A DNA stretch of 31,268 bases from Rhodobacteraceae bacterium UBA6273 (GCA_002440625.1 DJUV01000015.1:1-31268), one strand, 5' to 3'. Counted from the stretch's first letter, positions 1 through 7,631 are shown. A program made the numbers and translations. Notes: generated by a model from the sequence alone, not told the origin.

Positions 1-13
1 TTGACCAAGGCGA

Positions 14-520
14 TTAGAGAACGCCTGGGACACTACCCAGCGATGTGTCACCGTGGTTGCGGACAAGGCCCGCCTCACTAGCATCCCGACAAAGCTGATG
101 AAACATCTCCCTGTTGAATGCGCCAACCACCGCGACTTCGGTAGCCGAATCGCAAGGGAAGCCCTCTCCCGTTTCTGAGACATGATCACCTATCCGCCGG
201 ATGAGGTTCGCGAGTTGTTCCGCAGCGCTTGGCAGCCTAGCGCTGTCCGCAAAATGGTCGATCCAATCTGACTTGATGATGATCTGGTCGCCGTTACGAG
301 ACGCCACTCTCAGCCGGTGTGACAGAACAGCTCGCTGAAGGGCTGTCAGCCCTCTACGGGAAGACTCGAACCAATCGATCCTCGCAGTTCGGCTGATCTC
401 ATATCTGCCGCATCGGGGACAATTGTATCCATCACGGTCGCCTCTAGTTCGGAAGCCTTGGCAAAGCGTGCCGTTCGCTCCTTGGCAGACTGGGCACGTT
501 ACTTCGTCAGAGAACTGCAA
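14..520 (-). CDS. Short N-terminal zinc-ribbon protein, function unknown, possibly truncated
   Basis: A 168-aa ORF with two Cys pairs near the N-terminus (CPVC at residues 9-12 and CPRC at 34-37), which look like a treble-clef or zinc-ribbon fold. The rest is predicted helical with no motif I can name. The start is TTG at 520, preceded by a good ribosome site (AGGAG about 7 nt upstream) inside the end of uvrC; uvrC stops only 9 bases before it on the same strand, so the two may be co-transcribed. From memory, the spacing of the Cys pairs followed by a helical region resembles the N-terminal part of longer proteins that carry a C-terminal nucleoside-deoxyribosyltransferase- or TIR-like domain. 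If so, the reading frame is cut off, and the window ends 13 bases later. The region looks less GC-rich than its neighbours, which fits acquired DNA. ORF confidence is fair; function is unknown. Confidence 0.55.
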   Translation of the reverse strand: MQFSDEVTCPVCQGANGTLCQGFRTRGDRDGYNCPRCGRYEISRTARIDWFESSRRGLTALQRAVLSHRLRVASRNGDQIIIKSDWIDHFADSARLPSAAEQLANLIRRIGDHVSETGEGFPCDSATEVAVVGAFNREMFHQLCRDASEAGLVRNHGDTSLGSVPGVL

Positions 521-529
521 TCGTATCTC

Positions 530-2428
530 CTATCCGCCCGCGTGGAAGAAGTCGTAAACCGTCTGCGCCATCGTCTCGGAAATCCCCTCGACCGCCTTCA
601 GGTCCTCAAGCCCCGCCCGTGCCACCGCCTTGGCGGAGCCGAAGTGCTGGAGGAGTGCGCGTTTGCGGGCGGCGCCGATGCCCGGCACCTCGTCCAGCGG
701 CGTGGCGCCGATGGCCTTGGCGCGCTTGGCGCGGTGGGCGCCGATGGCCCAGCGGTGGGCTTCGTCGCGAAGGCGCTGGACGAAATAGAGGACGGCGGCG
801 TTGTGCGGCAGCGCGAAAGGCGGCTTGCCGGGGCGGTGGAATTCTTCCTTCCCCGCATCACGGTCGACGCCCTTGGCGACGCCCAGCATCGGCACATCCT
901 CGACCCCCAGCTCCTCCATGATCTCCATGACGGCGGAGACCTGCCCGGCCCCGCCGTCGATCAGGAGAAGATCGGGCCAGGCTTCGCTTTCACGGTCGGG
1001 GTCTTCCTTCAAAAGCCGCTGGAAACGCCGGGTCAGCACCTCTTTCATCATACCGAAGTCGTCGCCGGGGCTCAGGTCGGCACCCTTGATGTTGAACTTG
1101 CGGTACTGGCCCTTGTTGAACCCCTCGGGCCCCGCGACGATCATGCCGCCGACAGCGTTCGTGCCCATGATGTGGGAGTTGTCATAGACCTCGATCCGCC
1201 GCGGCGGGCCGTCGAGGTCGAAGGCTTCGGCCAGGCCTTCCAGAAGCTTCGACTGGGCCGCACTTTCGCTCATCCGCCGGCCAAGGCTTTCGCGGGCGTT
1301 GCGGGCGGCGTTTTCGACGAGTTCCGCCTTCTCGCCCCTCTGCGGCACGGCGATTTCCACCTTGCGACCGGCACGGTCCGAGAGAAGCTCGGTCATCAGG
1401 TCGGCATCCTCGATCGGATGGCTGAGGAGGATCAGGCGAGGCGGTTCCTTGTCGGCATAGAACTGGCCGAGGAAGGCTTCGAGCACCTCTGGAGCCTCGG
1501 CCCCCGCGCCGGTCTTGGGGTAGAAGTCGCGGTTGCCCCAGCTTTGATTGGCGCGGATGAAGAAGACCTGCACGCAGGCCTGCCCGCCCTCCATGTGGAG
1601 CGCCACCACATCTGCCTCGGCCACGCCGCGCGGATTGATGCCCTGCACCTGCTGGACTTGGGTCAGTGCCTTGATGCGGTCGCGCAAGGCCGCCGCGCGT
1701 TCGAATTCCATCGCTTCCGACGCGGCGGCCATATCGGCGGCAAGCCCGGCCTGAACCTGCGTCGACTTGCCTTGCAGGAAGCGTTCGGCATCGGCGACGA
1801 GCGTGGCGTAATCCGCCTCAGCGATGTGACCGACGCAGGGGGCGGAGCAGCGCTTGATCTGGTAGAGAAGACAGGGCCGGGTCCGGCCGGCGAACATCGC
1901 GTCGGAGCAGTTCCTGAGCAGGAAGACCTTCTGCAACTGGTTCAGCGTCCGGTTGACCGCGCCGGCGCTGGCGAAGGGGCCGTAATAGTCGCCCTTTTCC
2001 TTCTTCGCGCCCCGGTGCTTCTTGATTTGCGGATAGGCATGTTCCTTCGACACAAGGATATTCGGGAACGACTTGTCGTCGCGCAGGAGGACGTTGAAAT
2101 AGGGTTTCAGCTGCTTGATGAGGTTCTGTTCGAGAAGCAGCGCCTCCGTCTCGGTCCGCGTCGTCAGGAACATCATCGACTGGGTGGCGTGGATCATCCG
2201 GGCGATCCGCCCCGAATGGCCGGAGGGGCGCGCATAGTTCGACACGCGGGCTTTCAGGTTCCGCGCCTTGCCGACGTAAAGCACCCTGCCCTCGGCATCG
2301 AGCATGCGGTAGACGCCCGGCTGGCCGGTCAGCGACTTCAGGTAGGACTGGATCACCTGATGCCCGGATTCCTTACCTTGCGTCACCTTTTCGGGTCCCT
2401 TCACACGCTGCGCGATGCCGTCTTCCAA
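530..2428 (-). CDS. uvrC: UvrABC excinuclease subunit C
   Basis: UvrC makes both incisions in nucleotide excision repair after UvrA/UvrB load UvrB at a lesion. The 632-aa product has the full family layout: GIY-YIG nuclease domain at the N-terminus (GVY at 38-40, YVGKA from 51, Glu in [11 protein letters not shown] near 94-100), a Cys-rich patch ([13 protein letters not shown]) near residue 185, a UVR domain (about 225-260) that contacts UvrB, the RNase H-like endonuclease domain ([15 protein letters not shown]) and C-terminal helix-hairpin-helix motifs ([14 protein letters not shown]). The first in-frame start is TTG at 2428; GTG codons at 2404 and 2386 are alternatives, the latter with AAGGGA upstream, and there is no internal ATG before the GIY motif. 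Transcribed alone or from the 302-bp region upstream, which carries a DnaA box. Identification is secure; the start is not. Confidence 0.97.
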   Translation of the reverse strand: MEDGIAQRVKGPEKVTQGKESGHQVIQSYLKSLTGQPGVYRMLDAEGRVLYVGKARNLKARVSNYARPSGHSGRIARMIHATQSMMFLTTRTETEALLLEQNLIKQLKPYFNVLLRDDKSFPNILVSKEHAYPQIKKHRGAKKEKGDYYGPFASAGAVNRTLNQLQKVFLLRNCSDAMFAGRTRPCLLYQIKRCSAPCVGHIAEADYATLVADAERFLQGKSTQVQAGLAADMAAASEAMEFERAAALRDRIKALTQVQQVQGINPRGVAEADVVALHMEGGQACVQVFFIRANQSWGNRDFYPKTGAGAEAPEVLEAFLGQFYADKEPPRLILLSHPIEDADLMTELLSDRAGRKVEIAVPQRGEKAELVENAARNARESLGRRMSESAAQSKLLEGLAEAFDLDGPPRRIEVYDNSHIMGTNAVGGMIVAGPEGFNKGQYRKFNIKGADLSPGDDFGMMKEVLTRRFQRLLKEDPDRESEAWPDLLLIDGGAGQVSAVMEIMEELGVEDVPMLGVAKGVDRDAGKEEFHRPGKPPFALPHNAAVLYFVQRLRDEAHRWAIGAHRAKRAKAIGATPLDEVPGIGAARKRALLQHFGSAKAVARAGLEDLKAVEGISETMAQTVYDFFHAGG

Positions 2429-2498
2429 CAGCCTCGATTCCCACCTTCCGCTGCAATCTTATGCACTCTGGCGCAAGAGAAAACCTGTCCACGGTTTC

Positions 2499-2507
2499 TG
2501 TGGATAA
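2499..2507 (-). promoter_or_regulatory. DnaA box (TTATCCACA)
   Basis: The minus strand reads TTATCCACA, an exact match to the high-affinity DnaA-box consensus. It lies 71 bp upstream of the uvrC start codon in an AT-rich stretch. A lone box more likely regulates or titrates DnaA than marks an origin. A nearby CTGTCCACG is only a partial match. Confidence 0.5.
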
Positions 2508-2656
2508 GTCTGGTGAGAAATATCCGCCACAATGAAATTTGCCTTATTTTCGGCTGGCTTCATCGAGTTGCCTGTTTTTTAGGCGAACCTGCAAAGCCTT
2601 GATTTAGAATGATTTTATTTGTCGCATATACAAACGACTGAAAGCATTGGGAGAAT

Positions 2657-2674
2657 CGTAACAGGTTTGTTACG
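2657..2674. repeat. Inverted repeat, 7-bp arms, 4-nt loop
   Basis: CGTAACA, then GGTT, then TGTTACG: a perfect 7-bp inverted repeat 57 bp downstream of the SDR stop codon. It could be an operator half-site pair for an unidentified regulator or a weak hairpin after the SDR gene. There is no T-run after it on the minus strand, so a classical intrinsic terminator is not supported. Confidence 0.4.
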
Positions 2675-2730
2675 GGCCGTGTGAAGGTGGACAAGTCAAG
2701 ACCCGGTTGGTCGCAGGATGCGAAAATTCG

Positions 2731-3513
2731 CTAGTCCACACCCAAAATGTCCGGCGTTTTCCAGCCGAGATGCTGGCCGCCGTCGACACAGATCAGCTGC
2801 CCGGTGACGGCCTTCGCATCCATCAGATAGCCGAGTGCCGCGCAGATATCGTCGGGGTTGGCGCCGCGCCCGAGAACCGATGCCGCGCGCTGGGCGTGGA
2901 ACTGTTCGTCGCTCTGTTTGGCGCCCTTCAGCGTGGTTCCCGGCCCGATGGCGTTGACGCGGATGTCGGGGCCCAGCGCGCGGGCGGCGGTCTGGGTGAA
3001 GGCCCAGAGCCCCATCTTGGCGATGGTGTAGGACATGAATTCCGGCGTGAGCTTGCGCACCCGCTGGTCGAGCATGTTGACCACAAACGCCTGCGCCAGC
3101 GCCTCGCCATCCCGTATGATAGCCTTCGGCACCTGCGCGGCGAAGTCCTGGGTCAGCACGAAGGGCGCGCGGAGGTTCGACTCGATGGCCCGGTCCCAGC
3201 TTTCGCGGGTGCCGGAGCGGATGTTGTCGTATTCGAAGATCGAGGCGTTGTTGACAAGGACGGTGAGCGGCCCGCCCAGCGCCTTCGCGGCTGCGGGCAC
3301 GAGGCCGCGCACCTCATCCTCGATCAGGATGTCGGCCTTCAGCGTCACAGCGGTCACGCCGAGCGCGCGCGCCTCGGCGGCGGTGCTTTCCGCCTCCTCC
3401 GCCGAACTCGCGTAGTGGATGGCGACGTCGTAGCCACGCCCGGCGAGGTAGAGCGCCATCGCCCGGCCAAGCCGCCGCGCGCCGCCGGTGACAAGCGCCC
3501 TGCCCTTGGTCAT
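2731..3513 (-). CDS. SDR oxidoreductase of the pteridine reductase (PTR1/FolM) type
   Basis: A 260-aa NAD(P)H-dependent short-chain dehydrogenase/reductase. The cofactor motif is TGGARRLG (residues 9-16), the TGxxxRxG variant of pteridine reductases, and the NNAS motif is at 88-91. The usual catalytic Ser is replaced by Asp149, followed by Tyr162 and Lys166. The D-x12-Y-x3-K spacing equals that remembered for Leishmania PTR1 (D181, Y194, K198), so reduction of dihydropterin, dihydromonapterin or dihydrofolate is the best guess. Start ATG at 3513 overlaps the upstream 61-aa gene by four bases (ATGA), making it the last gene of a sohB-like / small protein / SDR operon. A link to folate would be of interest given the THF-dependent enzyme at 10787-11977, but that is inference. 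SDR membership is certain; the pterin substrate is likely. Confidence 0.8.
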   Translation of the reverse strand: MTKGRALVTGGARRLGRAMALYLAGRGYDVAIHYASSAEEAESTAAEARALGVTAVTLKADILIEDEVRGLVPAAAKALGGPLTVLVNNASIFEYDNIRSGTRESWDRAIESNLRAPFVLTQDFAAQVPKAIIRDGEALAQAFVVNMLDQRVRKLTPEFMSYTIAKMGLWAFTQTAARALGPDIRVNAIGPGTTLKGAKQSDEQFHAQRAASVLGRGANPDDICAALGYLMDAKAVTGQLICVDGGQHLGWKTPDILGVD

Positions 3514-3695
3514 CCCTTGCCCCCGCAGCCGCAGGGTCCGCTGCCGATCAGCGGCCGTCCGCAGCGCTTGCAGCGCGCCGCCAGGAGTGTCTTGCGACCG
3601 CCGATCAGGCCCCCGCGGACCCGCCTGACGACGGTCATTACCGCAAGGACGGCCACGACGATGAGGACAAGCTTCACCAGCATCTCAAAGACCAT
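3510..3695 (-). CDS. Small membrane protein with C-terminal zinc-ribbon-like Cys motif
   Basis: A 61-aa product with one hydrophobic segment at residues 5-23, a basic stretch (RRVRGG) that should face the cytoplasm, and a C-terminal CKRC...CGC motif (Cys42, 45, 55, 57) able to bind a metal ion. Function unknown. It lies between the SohB-like protease gene (overlap of 11 bases, out of frame) and the SDR gene (ATGA overlap), so translational coupling is likely. The chosen start is ATG at 3695 (MVFEM); the ATG at 3683 is an alternative, and the frame is also open upstream to 3746, but that part would lie wholly inside the protease gene. The tight overlaps argue that it is a real gene. It may assist the membrane protease, but nothing in the sequence proves it. 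Confidence 0.7.
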   Translation of the reverse strand: MVFEMLVKLVLIVVAVLAVMTVVRRVRGGLIGGRKTLLAARCKRCGRPLIGSGPCGCGGKG

Positions 3696-4485
3696 ACCTC
3701 GACCAGAGGGCGCGATCCTCGACGGCACCGAGCGCCTCGGCGGCAAGCCCGCTGCTGATCCGCTGAAAGATCGACTTCTTCACGCCGACAGGTAGCAACT
3801 GCACCTTGTCGCCGTAAAGCGCCTTCAGCTTCGGCACGATATGGGCGCAGCCATCTGCCAGCCCGACCTCCACCGCCTGCTGGCCGACCCAGACCGAGCC
3901 GTCGAAGAGATCCCGGTCCGCAGCCAGCCGCGCCCCGCGCCGCGCCGTGACCTGCGCCTTGAAGCGGTCGTGCAGCGTGTCGAGGATGACGTTCAGCCGG
4001 GCAACGTCCTCCTCCCGCTCGGGCCGGAAGGGGTCGAGCAGACTTTTCGACGTGCCCGCCGTGTGGACGCGCCGTTCGATCCCGTGGCGGGCGATGAAAT
4101 CGGGAAAGCCGAAGCCCGCCGCAATGACGCCGATGGAGCCGGTGACGGAGGTCTCATCGAGCCAGATGTCATCCGCCGCCGTCGCCAGCCAGTAGCCGCC
4201 GGAAGCCGCGACATCCTCGACGAAGGCATGGACCGGCACGGATTTTTCATCCGCCAGCCGCCGGATGCGCGCCGCGATCAGCGAGGATTGCGCCGCCGAG
4301 CCGCCGGGCGAGTTGATGACCAGCGCCACCGCCGTCGGTTTGCGCTTGAAGGCGCGCTCGATCACCGGGCCAAGCGTGGCGTCGTTCAGGCTGGAGCCAA
4401 AGCGCCCCGCCGCGCCGATCGCGCCCTGGAGGCGGATCACCGGAACCCTTGGCGCCTTGCCGGATAGGAAGGGGATATGGACCAT
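3685..4485 (-). CDS. S49 family serine protease (SohB/SppA-like)
   Basis: A 266-aa peptidase of the S49 signal-peptide-peptidase/SohB group, which cleaves leftover signal peptides or membrane-protein fragments with a Ser/Lys dyad. Seen here: the oxyanion motif INSPGGS (residues 58-64), ASGGYW, the nucleophile Ser117 in VTGSIGV and the general base Lys147 in TSKSLLDPFR. This is the single-domain form, without the N-terminal half of E. coli SppA, and no clear N-terminal membrane anchor is visible. The chosen start is ATG at 4485 (MVHIPFLSG), which matches the usual N-terminus of the group in Rhodobacterales as I remember it; a TTG at 4527 would add 14 poorly conserved residues. First gene of the operon with the 61-aa protein and the SDR, and divergent from the LysR gene (86-bp gap). 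Confidence 0.88.
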   Translation of the reverse strand: MVHIPFLSGKAPRVPVIRLQGAIGAAGRFGSSLNDATLGPVIERAFKRKPTAVALVINSPGGSAAQSSLIAARIRRLADEKSVPVHAFVEDVAASGGYWLATAADDIWLDETSVTGSIGVIAAGFGFPDFIARHGIERRVHTAGTSKSLLDPFRPEREEDVARLNVILDTLHDRFKAQVTARRGARLAADRDLFDGSVWVGQQAVEVGLADGCAHIVPKLKALYGDKVQLLPVGVKKSIFQRISSGLAAEALGAVEDRALWSRYGL

Positions 4486-4571
4486 GCGAAGGGATGTAGT
4501 CGCGGCACGGCAAGCCGGCAATAGCAATCGCGGCTTTGCGCGTGGCGGTCGCGCCCTATAGGCTCACCCTC

Positions 4572-5456
4572 ATGATCGACCGGCTGGAAATGTTCATCGC
4601 CCTTGCCAACGAACGTCACTTCGGGCGCGCGGCCGAAGCGATGGGCGTGACGCAGCCGTCGCTCTCCTCGGCGATCCGGCAACTGGAAAACCAGCTTGGC
4701 GTGCAACTCGTGTTTCGCGGCTCGCGCTTTCAGGGGCTGACGCCCGAGGGGCAGCGCGTGCTCGACTGGGCGCTGAAGATCGTCGGCGATGCCCGTACCT
4801 TGCGGGAAGAGATGCGGGCGCGGAAGAAGGGGCTTTCGGGGAAGCTGAGGATCGGCGTCATTCCGACGGCGCTGCCGGTGACCGCGCGGCTGACCGCCCC
4901 TTTTCTGGAGCGGAATCCCAATGTCGACCTGACCATCCTGTCGCGCACCTCGATCGAGATCCTCGACGGTATCGACCGGCTCGAGCTCGATGCCGGGCTG
5001 ACCTATCTCGACAACGAACCGCTTGGCCGGGTGACGCAGGTGCCGCTTTACCGCGAAAGCTACCGTCTTCTGGTTGCAAGCACCCGGCCCGAGGCGCGGT
5101 TCCCTGCGATCAGCTGGGCCGAGGCGGCAGGGCTGCCGCTCTGCCTCCTGACCGGCGACATGCAGAACCGCCGGATTATCAACCAACACCTGAGCGAGGC
5201 GGGCGCCGACGTCCGCGCCCGGGTCGAATCCAACTCCTCCATCGTGCTCATCACCCATGTTTCGACCGGGCGCTGGGTGTCGATCGTCGCCGAGGCGCTG
5301 GCAGACATGCACACCGCCGGAACCGGGCTGACCGCCGTGCCGATCGAGGGGCAGAACGCGCACCACACCGTCGGCATCATCGCTGCCTTCCGGGAGCCCC
5401 ATACGCCCGTCCTCGCTGCCCTCATCGACGAGGCGCGGCGGGTGGCTTGGATGTAG
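4572..5456 (+). CDS. LysR family transcriptional regulator
   Basis: A 294-aa LysR-type regulator: winged HTH at residues 1-60 (FGRAAEAMGVTQPSLSSAIRQLE) and a periplasmic-binding-protein-like effector domain from about 90. ATG at 4572 is preferred because it places the HTH in its standard position; an upstream TTG at 4536 would add 12 odd residues. The sequence resembles, from memory, regulators found next to NAD-dependent formate dehydrogenase (fds) genes in Rhodobacterales, yet no fds genes are near. It diverges from the protease operon, so it may autoregulate from the 86-bp gap; I could not identify a clear T-N11-A box. Its stop codon TAG lies inside the 28-bp palindrome at 5453-5480. Confidence 0.9.
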   Translation: MIDRLEMFIALANERHFGRAAEAMGVTQPSLSSAIRQLENQLGVQLVFRGSRFQGLTPEGQRVLDWALKIVGDARTLREEMRARKKGLSGKLRIGVIPTALPVTARLTAPFLERNPNVDLTILSRTSIEILDGIDRLELDAGLTYLDNEPLGRVTQVPLYRESYRLLVASTRPEARFPAISWAEAAGLPLCLLTGDMQNRRIINQHLSEAGADVRARVESNSSIVLITHVSTGRWVSIVAEALADMHTAGTGLTAVPIEGQNAHHTVGIIAAFREPHTPVLAALIDEARRVAWM

Positions 5457-5480
5457 GATGGGCAATATTGCCCATCCTAC
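5453..5480. repeat. Perfect 28-bp palindrome between convergent genes
   Basis: The half-site GTAGGATGGGCAAT is followed immediately by its exact reverse complement, so the whole 28 bp is self-complementary. It contains the LysR stop codon (TAG, 5454-5456) and ends 15 bp from the stop codon of the convergent TetR gene. No T-run follows on either strand. It may act as a bidirectional terminator or mRNA 3'-end stabiliser, or be one copy of a REP-like dispersed palindrome. Confidence 0.8.
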
Positions 5481-5495
5481 ACGGATTGGCGCGCA

Positions 5496-6158
5496 TTACG
5501 CCCTCAACAGCCCCTCTGGCCCGAAGTGGCGCGGGTAGAAGGCTGCCGCGCAGATCCAGACCGTCGCCAGCGCCTCGTCCCGCTCATAGGGTTCGGTCAT
5601 CGACATCAGGTCACGCCAGAGACCTTCCGTCACCACACGCAGCACCCGCGCTGTAAGGATCGCGTCCGAGGTATAGCCATGCTCGTCATTCATGCGCTGG
5701 CAGAGGGCCTCGATGGTGCTGGTGTAGTACAAGTCATTGGCGCTGCAATGTTCCTGGTACATCGGCCTTGTCTGCGCCTCGCCCCAGAACGATCCCCATG
5801 CAGAGAGCTTTTCCGGCGTGCATATCTTCGGATCGAAATCAGCACGCAGGAATGCGGCGATCTGGTCCGGCGCATCGGGCGGCGCCGCCTCGAGCGCGGA
5901 TTGCCAGCTTTCGCGGTATTCGTCGGAGAGATAGACAAGCGTCGTCGAAAGCAGCTTTTCCTTCGTCTCGAAGTGGAAATTCACGAGGCCATGCGACAGG
6001 CCCGCGGTGCGCGCCACCTCGCCCATCGTGGTGCGCGCATAGCCGTGCCTGGCCAGCGTGGCGATGGTCGCCTCGATAAGCTGCGCCTGCCGTGCCCCCC
6101 GGCTCAGCTTCCTGCGGCCTTCGCTGCGTGATTCCTGTTCTGCTTCGGACATGCCCAT
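5496..6158 (-). CDS. TetR family repressor, BetI-like
   Basis: A 220-aa TetR regulator. The N-terminal HTH spans about residues 22-70 (QLIEATIATLARHGYARTTM, then EVARTAGLSHGLVNFHF and KEKLL). The pattern AGLSxGLVNFHFxxKxxLL and the overall length resemble BetI, the choline-responsive repressor of betaine synthesis, and related C6-type TetR proteins. Transcribed away from the 13-gene operon, with an inverted repeat very like a BetI operator in the shared 120-bp promoter region. The simple reading is that it represses the operon and itself until a substrate-like ligand binds. ATG at 6158 has GAGG 5 nt upstream; ATG at 6152 is an equally acceptable start. Confidence 0.88.
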   Translation of the reverse strand: MGMSEAEQESRSEGRRKLSRGARQAQLIEATIATLARHGYARTTMGEVARTAGLSHGLVNFHFETKEKLLSTTLVYLSDEYRESWQSALEAAPPDAPDQIAAFLRADFDPKICTPEKLSAWGSFWGEAQTRPMYQEHCSANDLYYTSTIEALCQRMNDEHGYTSDAILTARVLRVVTEGLWRDLMSMTEPYERDEALATVWICAAAFYPRHFGPEGLLRA

Positions 6159-6214
6159 CCTGCCTCAGGCCGATTCATAGCGGAAATCAGCGCCATAGTA
6201 AGGCCAAATCATTT

Positions 6215-6232
6215 TGATTGACAGTTCAATCA
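6215..6232. promoter_or_regulatory. BetI-like operator in the tetR/operon promoter region
   Basis: A perfect inverted repeat TGATTGA-CAGT-TCAATCA, embedded in a TTTTGATTGACA context. It overlaps TTGACA at 6218-6223, a perfect -35 hexamer for the plus-strand operon; a weak -10 (CAGCAT, 6242-6247) lies 18 bp further on and would give an RNA start near 6254, upstream of the ATG at 6279. From memory, BetI sites have the form TTGATTG-n-ACGTTCAAT, which this closely resembles. Binding by the adjacent TetR protein would block the promoter. Confidence 0.72.
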
Positions 6233-6278
6233 GAATTCTGCCAGCATGGCACCATCCGCAAAAAGAGATGGTTTTCCC

Positions 6279-7631
6279 ATGCCGGCCCAGCCGAAGCGCA
6301 ACCTCACGAAATCCAATGCCCAGTTCCAGAAGGCGGTCAAACGGCTGCCGCTCGGGGTGGCATCGACCTTCCGCTACTGGGGCGATGACCGGACGATCTA
6401 TGTCCATCATGGCAAGGGGGGCCGCACCTGGGACATCGACGGCAATGCTTACGTCGATTACCGGCTTGGCTACGGCCCGGCGATCCTCGGCTATGCCGAC
6501 GACCGCGTGGACGCGGCGGCCCGGAAGGGGATGGAGGTTGGCGGCGTCTTCGCGCTGTCGACGGAACGCGAACTCGCGGTCGCCGAGCGCATCGCCAAGA
6601 TGGTCCCGGCGGCGGAACTTGTGCGTTTCTCCAACTCCGGGACCGAGGCGGTGATGTCGGCCCTGCGCCTTGCCCGCGCCCATACCGGGCGCGACAGCTA
6701 TCTGCTGGTCGAAGGCGGCTATCACGGGCTTTTCGACGCCGCCATGTGGATGGCGAACCTTGAGGAGTGGAACCCGAAGTCGAACCACGACCCCGAGGTC
6801 GTGTCCTACGGCAAGGGCATTCCGATGACGCTGAAGCAACTCGCCCATCTGGTGCCGATGAACGATTGCCAGCGGCTTGAGGACACGTTCAGAAAGCACG
6901 GGCACAGCCTTGCCGCCATGCTGATCGAACCCATCCAGGGCAATTGCTGCGCCATCTCGGCACGCAAGGACTATGTAGAACTGGCCCGCAAGCTTTGCGA
7001 CGAATACGGCGTCCTTCTCATCATTGATGAGGTCAAGACCGGCTTCCGCGTCGGCAAGGGCGGGGTGCAGGGGCTTCTCGGCGTGATGCCCGACATCACC
7101 ACCTTCGCCAAGGCGATGGGCAACGGCTATCCGATCGCCGTGGTGGCCGGGCGCGAGGCGGTGATGCGGACCTTCCGCTACGGCGGTGCCTCGCATGGCG
7201 GCACCTATACCGCGCATTCCGTAAGCCTCGCCGCCGCCGAGGAGTGCTTGCGCATCCTCGACGAAACCCCGGCTCTGGAAACGCTGGCAAGTTATGGCGA
7301 GCGGCTGAAGACCGGGATCTCGCAGATCCTGTCGGACCGCAACATCACCCATTCCTTCAGCGGCCACCCGTCGATGTTCGGCACCTTCTTTGCCGAAACC
7401 CCGCCCGATAACTACCGCGACTGGAAGACGTCCGATTACAGTTTCTACGACCAGATGGCCTACCACCTCCACGACCTCGGCATCATCGTGGAGCCGGATT
7501 CGCGCGAGCCGTGGTTCATGTGCGAGGCGCATGGCCTCGACGAGACCTGCCTGACCGGCACGCTGAAGGCGGTGCAGACCGCCGTCGACCTGACGCTTGA
7601 GCATTTCGAAGACGAAGCGAAGCGGGCATGA
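6279..7631 (+). CDS. Class III PLP aminotransferase, glutamate-1-semialdehyde aminomutase-like
   Basis: A 450-aa fold-type I PLP enzyme of the GSA aminomutase subgroup of class III aminotransferases. Visible: the phosphate-binding SGTEA motif (120-124), YHG, cofactor Asp250 in LLIIDEVKTGFR, the Schiff-base Lys278 in TTFAKAMGNGYPI, and GGTYTAH. ATG at 6279 has AGAG upstream and leaves room for the promoter; the ATG at 6246 would start with almost no leader. First gene of the operon, overlapping the next by ATGA. Because it sits with demethylating and transport genes, a role in transamination (or 1,2-amino shift) of an amino-containing intermediate is more likely than haem synthesis. Family certain, substrate unknown. 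Confidence 0.9.
   Translation: MPAQPKRNLTKSNAQFQKAVKRLPLGVASTFRYWGDDRTIYVHHGKGGRTWDIDGNAYVDYRLGYGPAILGYADDRVDAAARKGMEVGGVFALSTERELAVAERIAKMVPAAELVRFSNSGTEAVMSALRLARAHTGRDSYLLVEGGYHGLFDAAMWMANLEEWNPKSNHDPEVVSYGKGIPMTLKQLAHLVPMNDCQRLEDTFRKHGHSLAAMLIEPIQGNCCAISARKDYVELARKLCDEYGVLLIIDEVKTGFRVGKGGVQGLLGVMPDITTFAKAMGNGYPIAVVAGREAVMRTFRYGGASHGGTYTAHSVSLAAAEECLRILDETPALETLASYGERLKTGISQILSDRNITHSFSGHPSMFGTFFAETPPDNYRDWKTSDYSFYDQMAYHLHDLGIIVEPDSREPWFMCEAHGLDETCLTGTLKAVQTAVDLTLEHFEDEAKRA

Larger units (their letters stand above)
2429..2730. other. 302-bp intergenic region upstream of uvrC
   Basis: This gap lies between the SDR gene and uvrC, both on the minus strand. It is clearly more AT-rich than the flanking genes, especially 2520-2650. 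It holds a perfect DnaA-box nonamer at 2499-2507, a second imperfect GTGGACAAG at about 2687-2695, and a hairpin-forming inverted repeat at 2657-2674. It should contain the uvrC promoter and possibly a terminator for the SDR operon, but I could not fix convincing -35/-10 elements. No credible small gene was seen. Confidence 0.6.

Noticed and set aside
458..2602. 714-aa open frame on the plus strand antisense to uvrC
   Set aside because: Shadow of a GC-rich gene: uvrC on the other strand has every family motif, and this frame shows no domain or ribosome site.
2429..2730. Chromosomal replication origin
   Set aside because: Only one perfect DnaA box and no clustered boxes, parAB, hemE or dnaA nearby.
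2707..5465. Long frames opposite the SDR gene (2707-3795, plus), the protease (3841-4467, plus) and LysR (4437-5465, minus)
   Set aside because: They lie antisense to well-supported genes, are rich in Arg/His/Pro/Gly and have no recognisable motif.
6279..7631. hemL (haem biosynthesis glutamate-1-semialdehyde aminomutase)
   Set aside because: The enzyme is of the right family, but alphaproteobacteria normally make 5-aminolevulinate by HemA (C4 pathway), and the operon context is catabolic.
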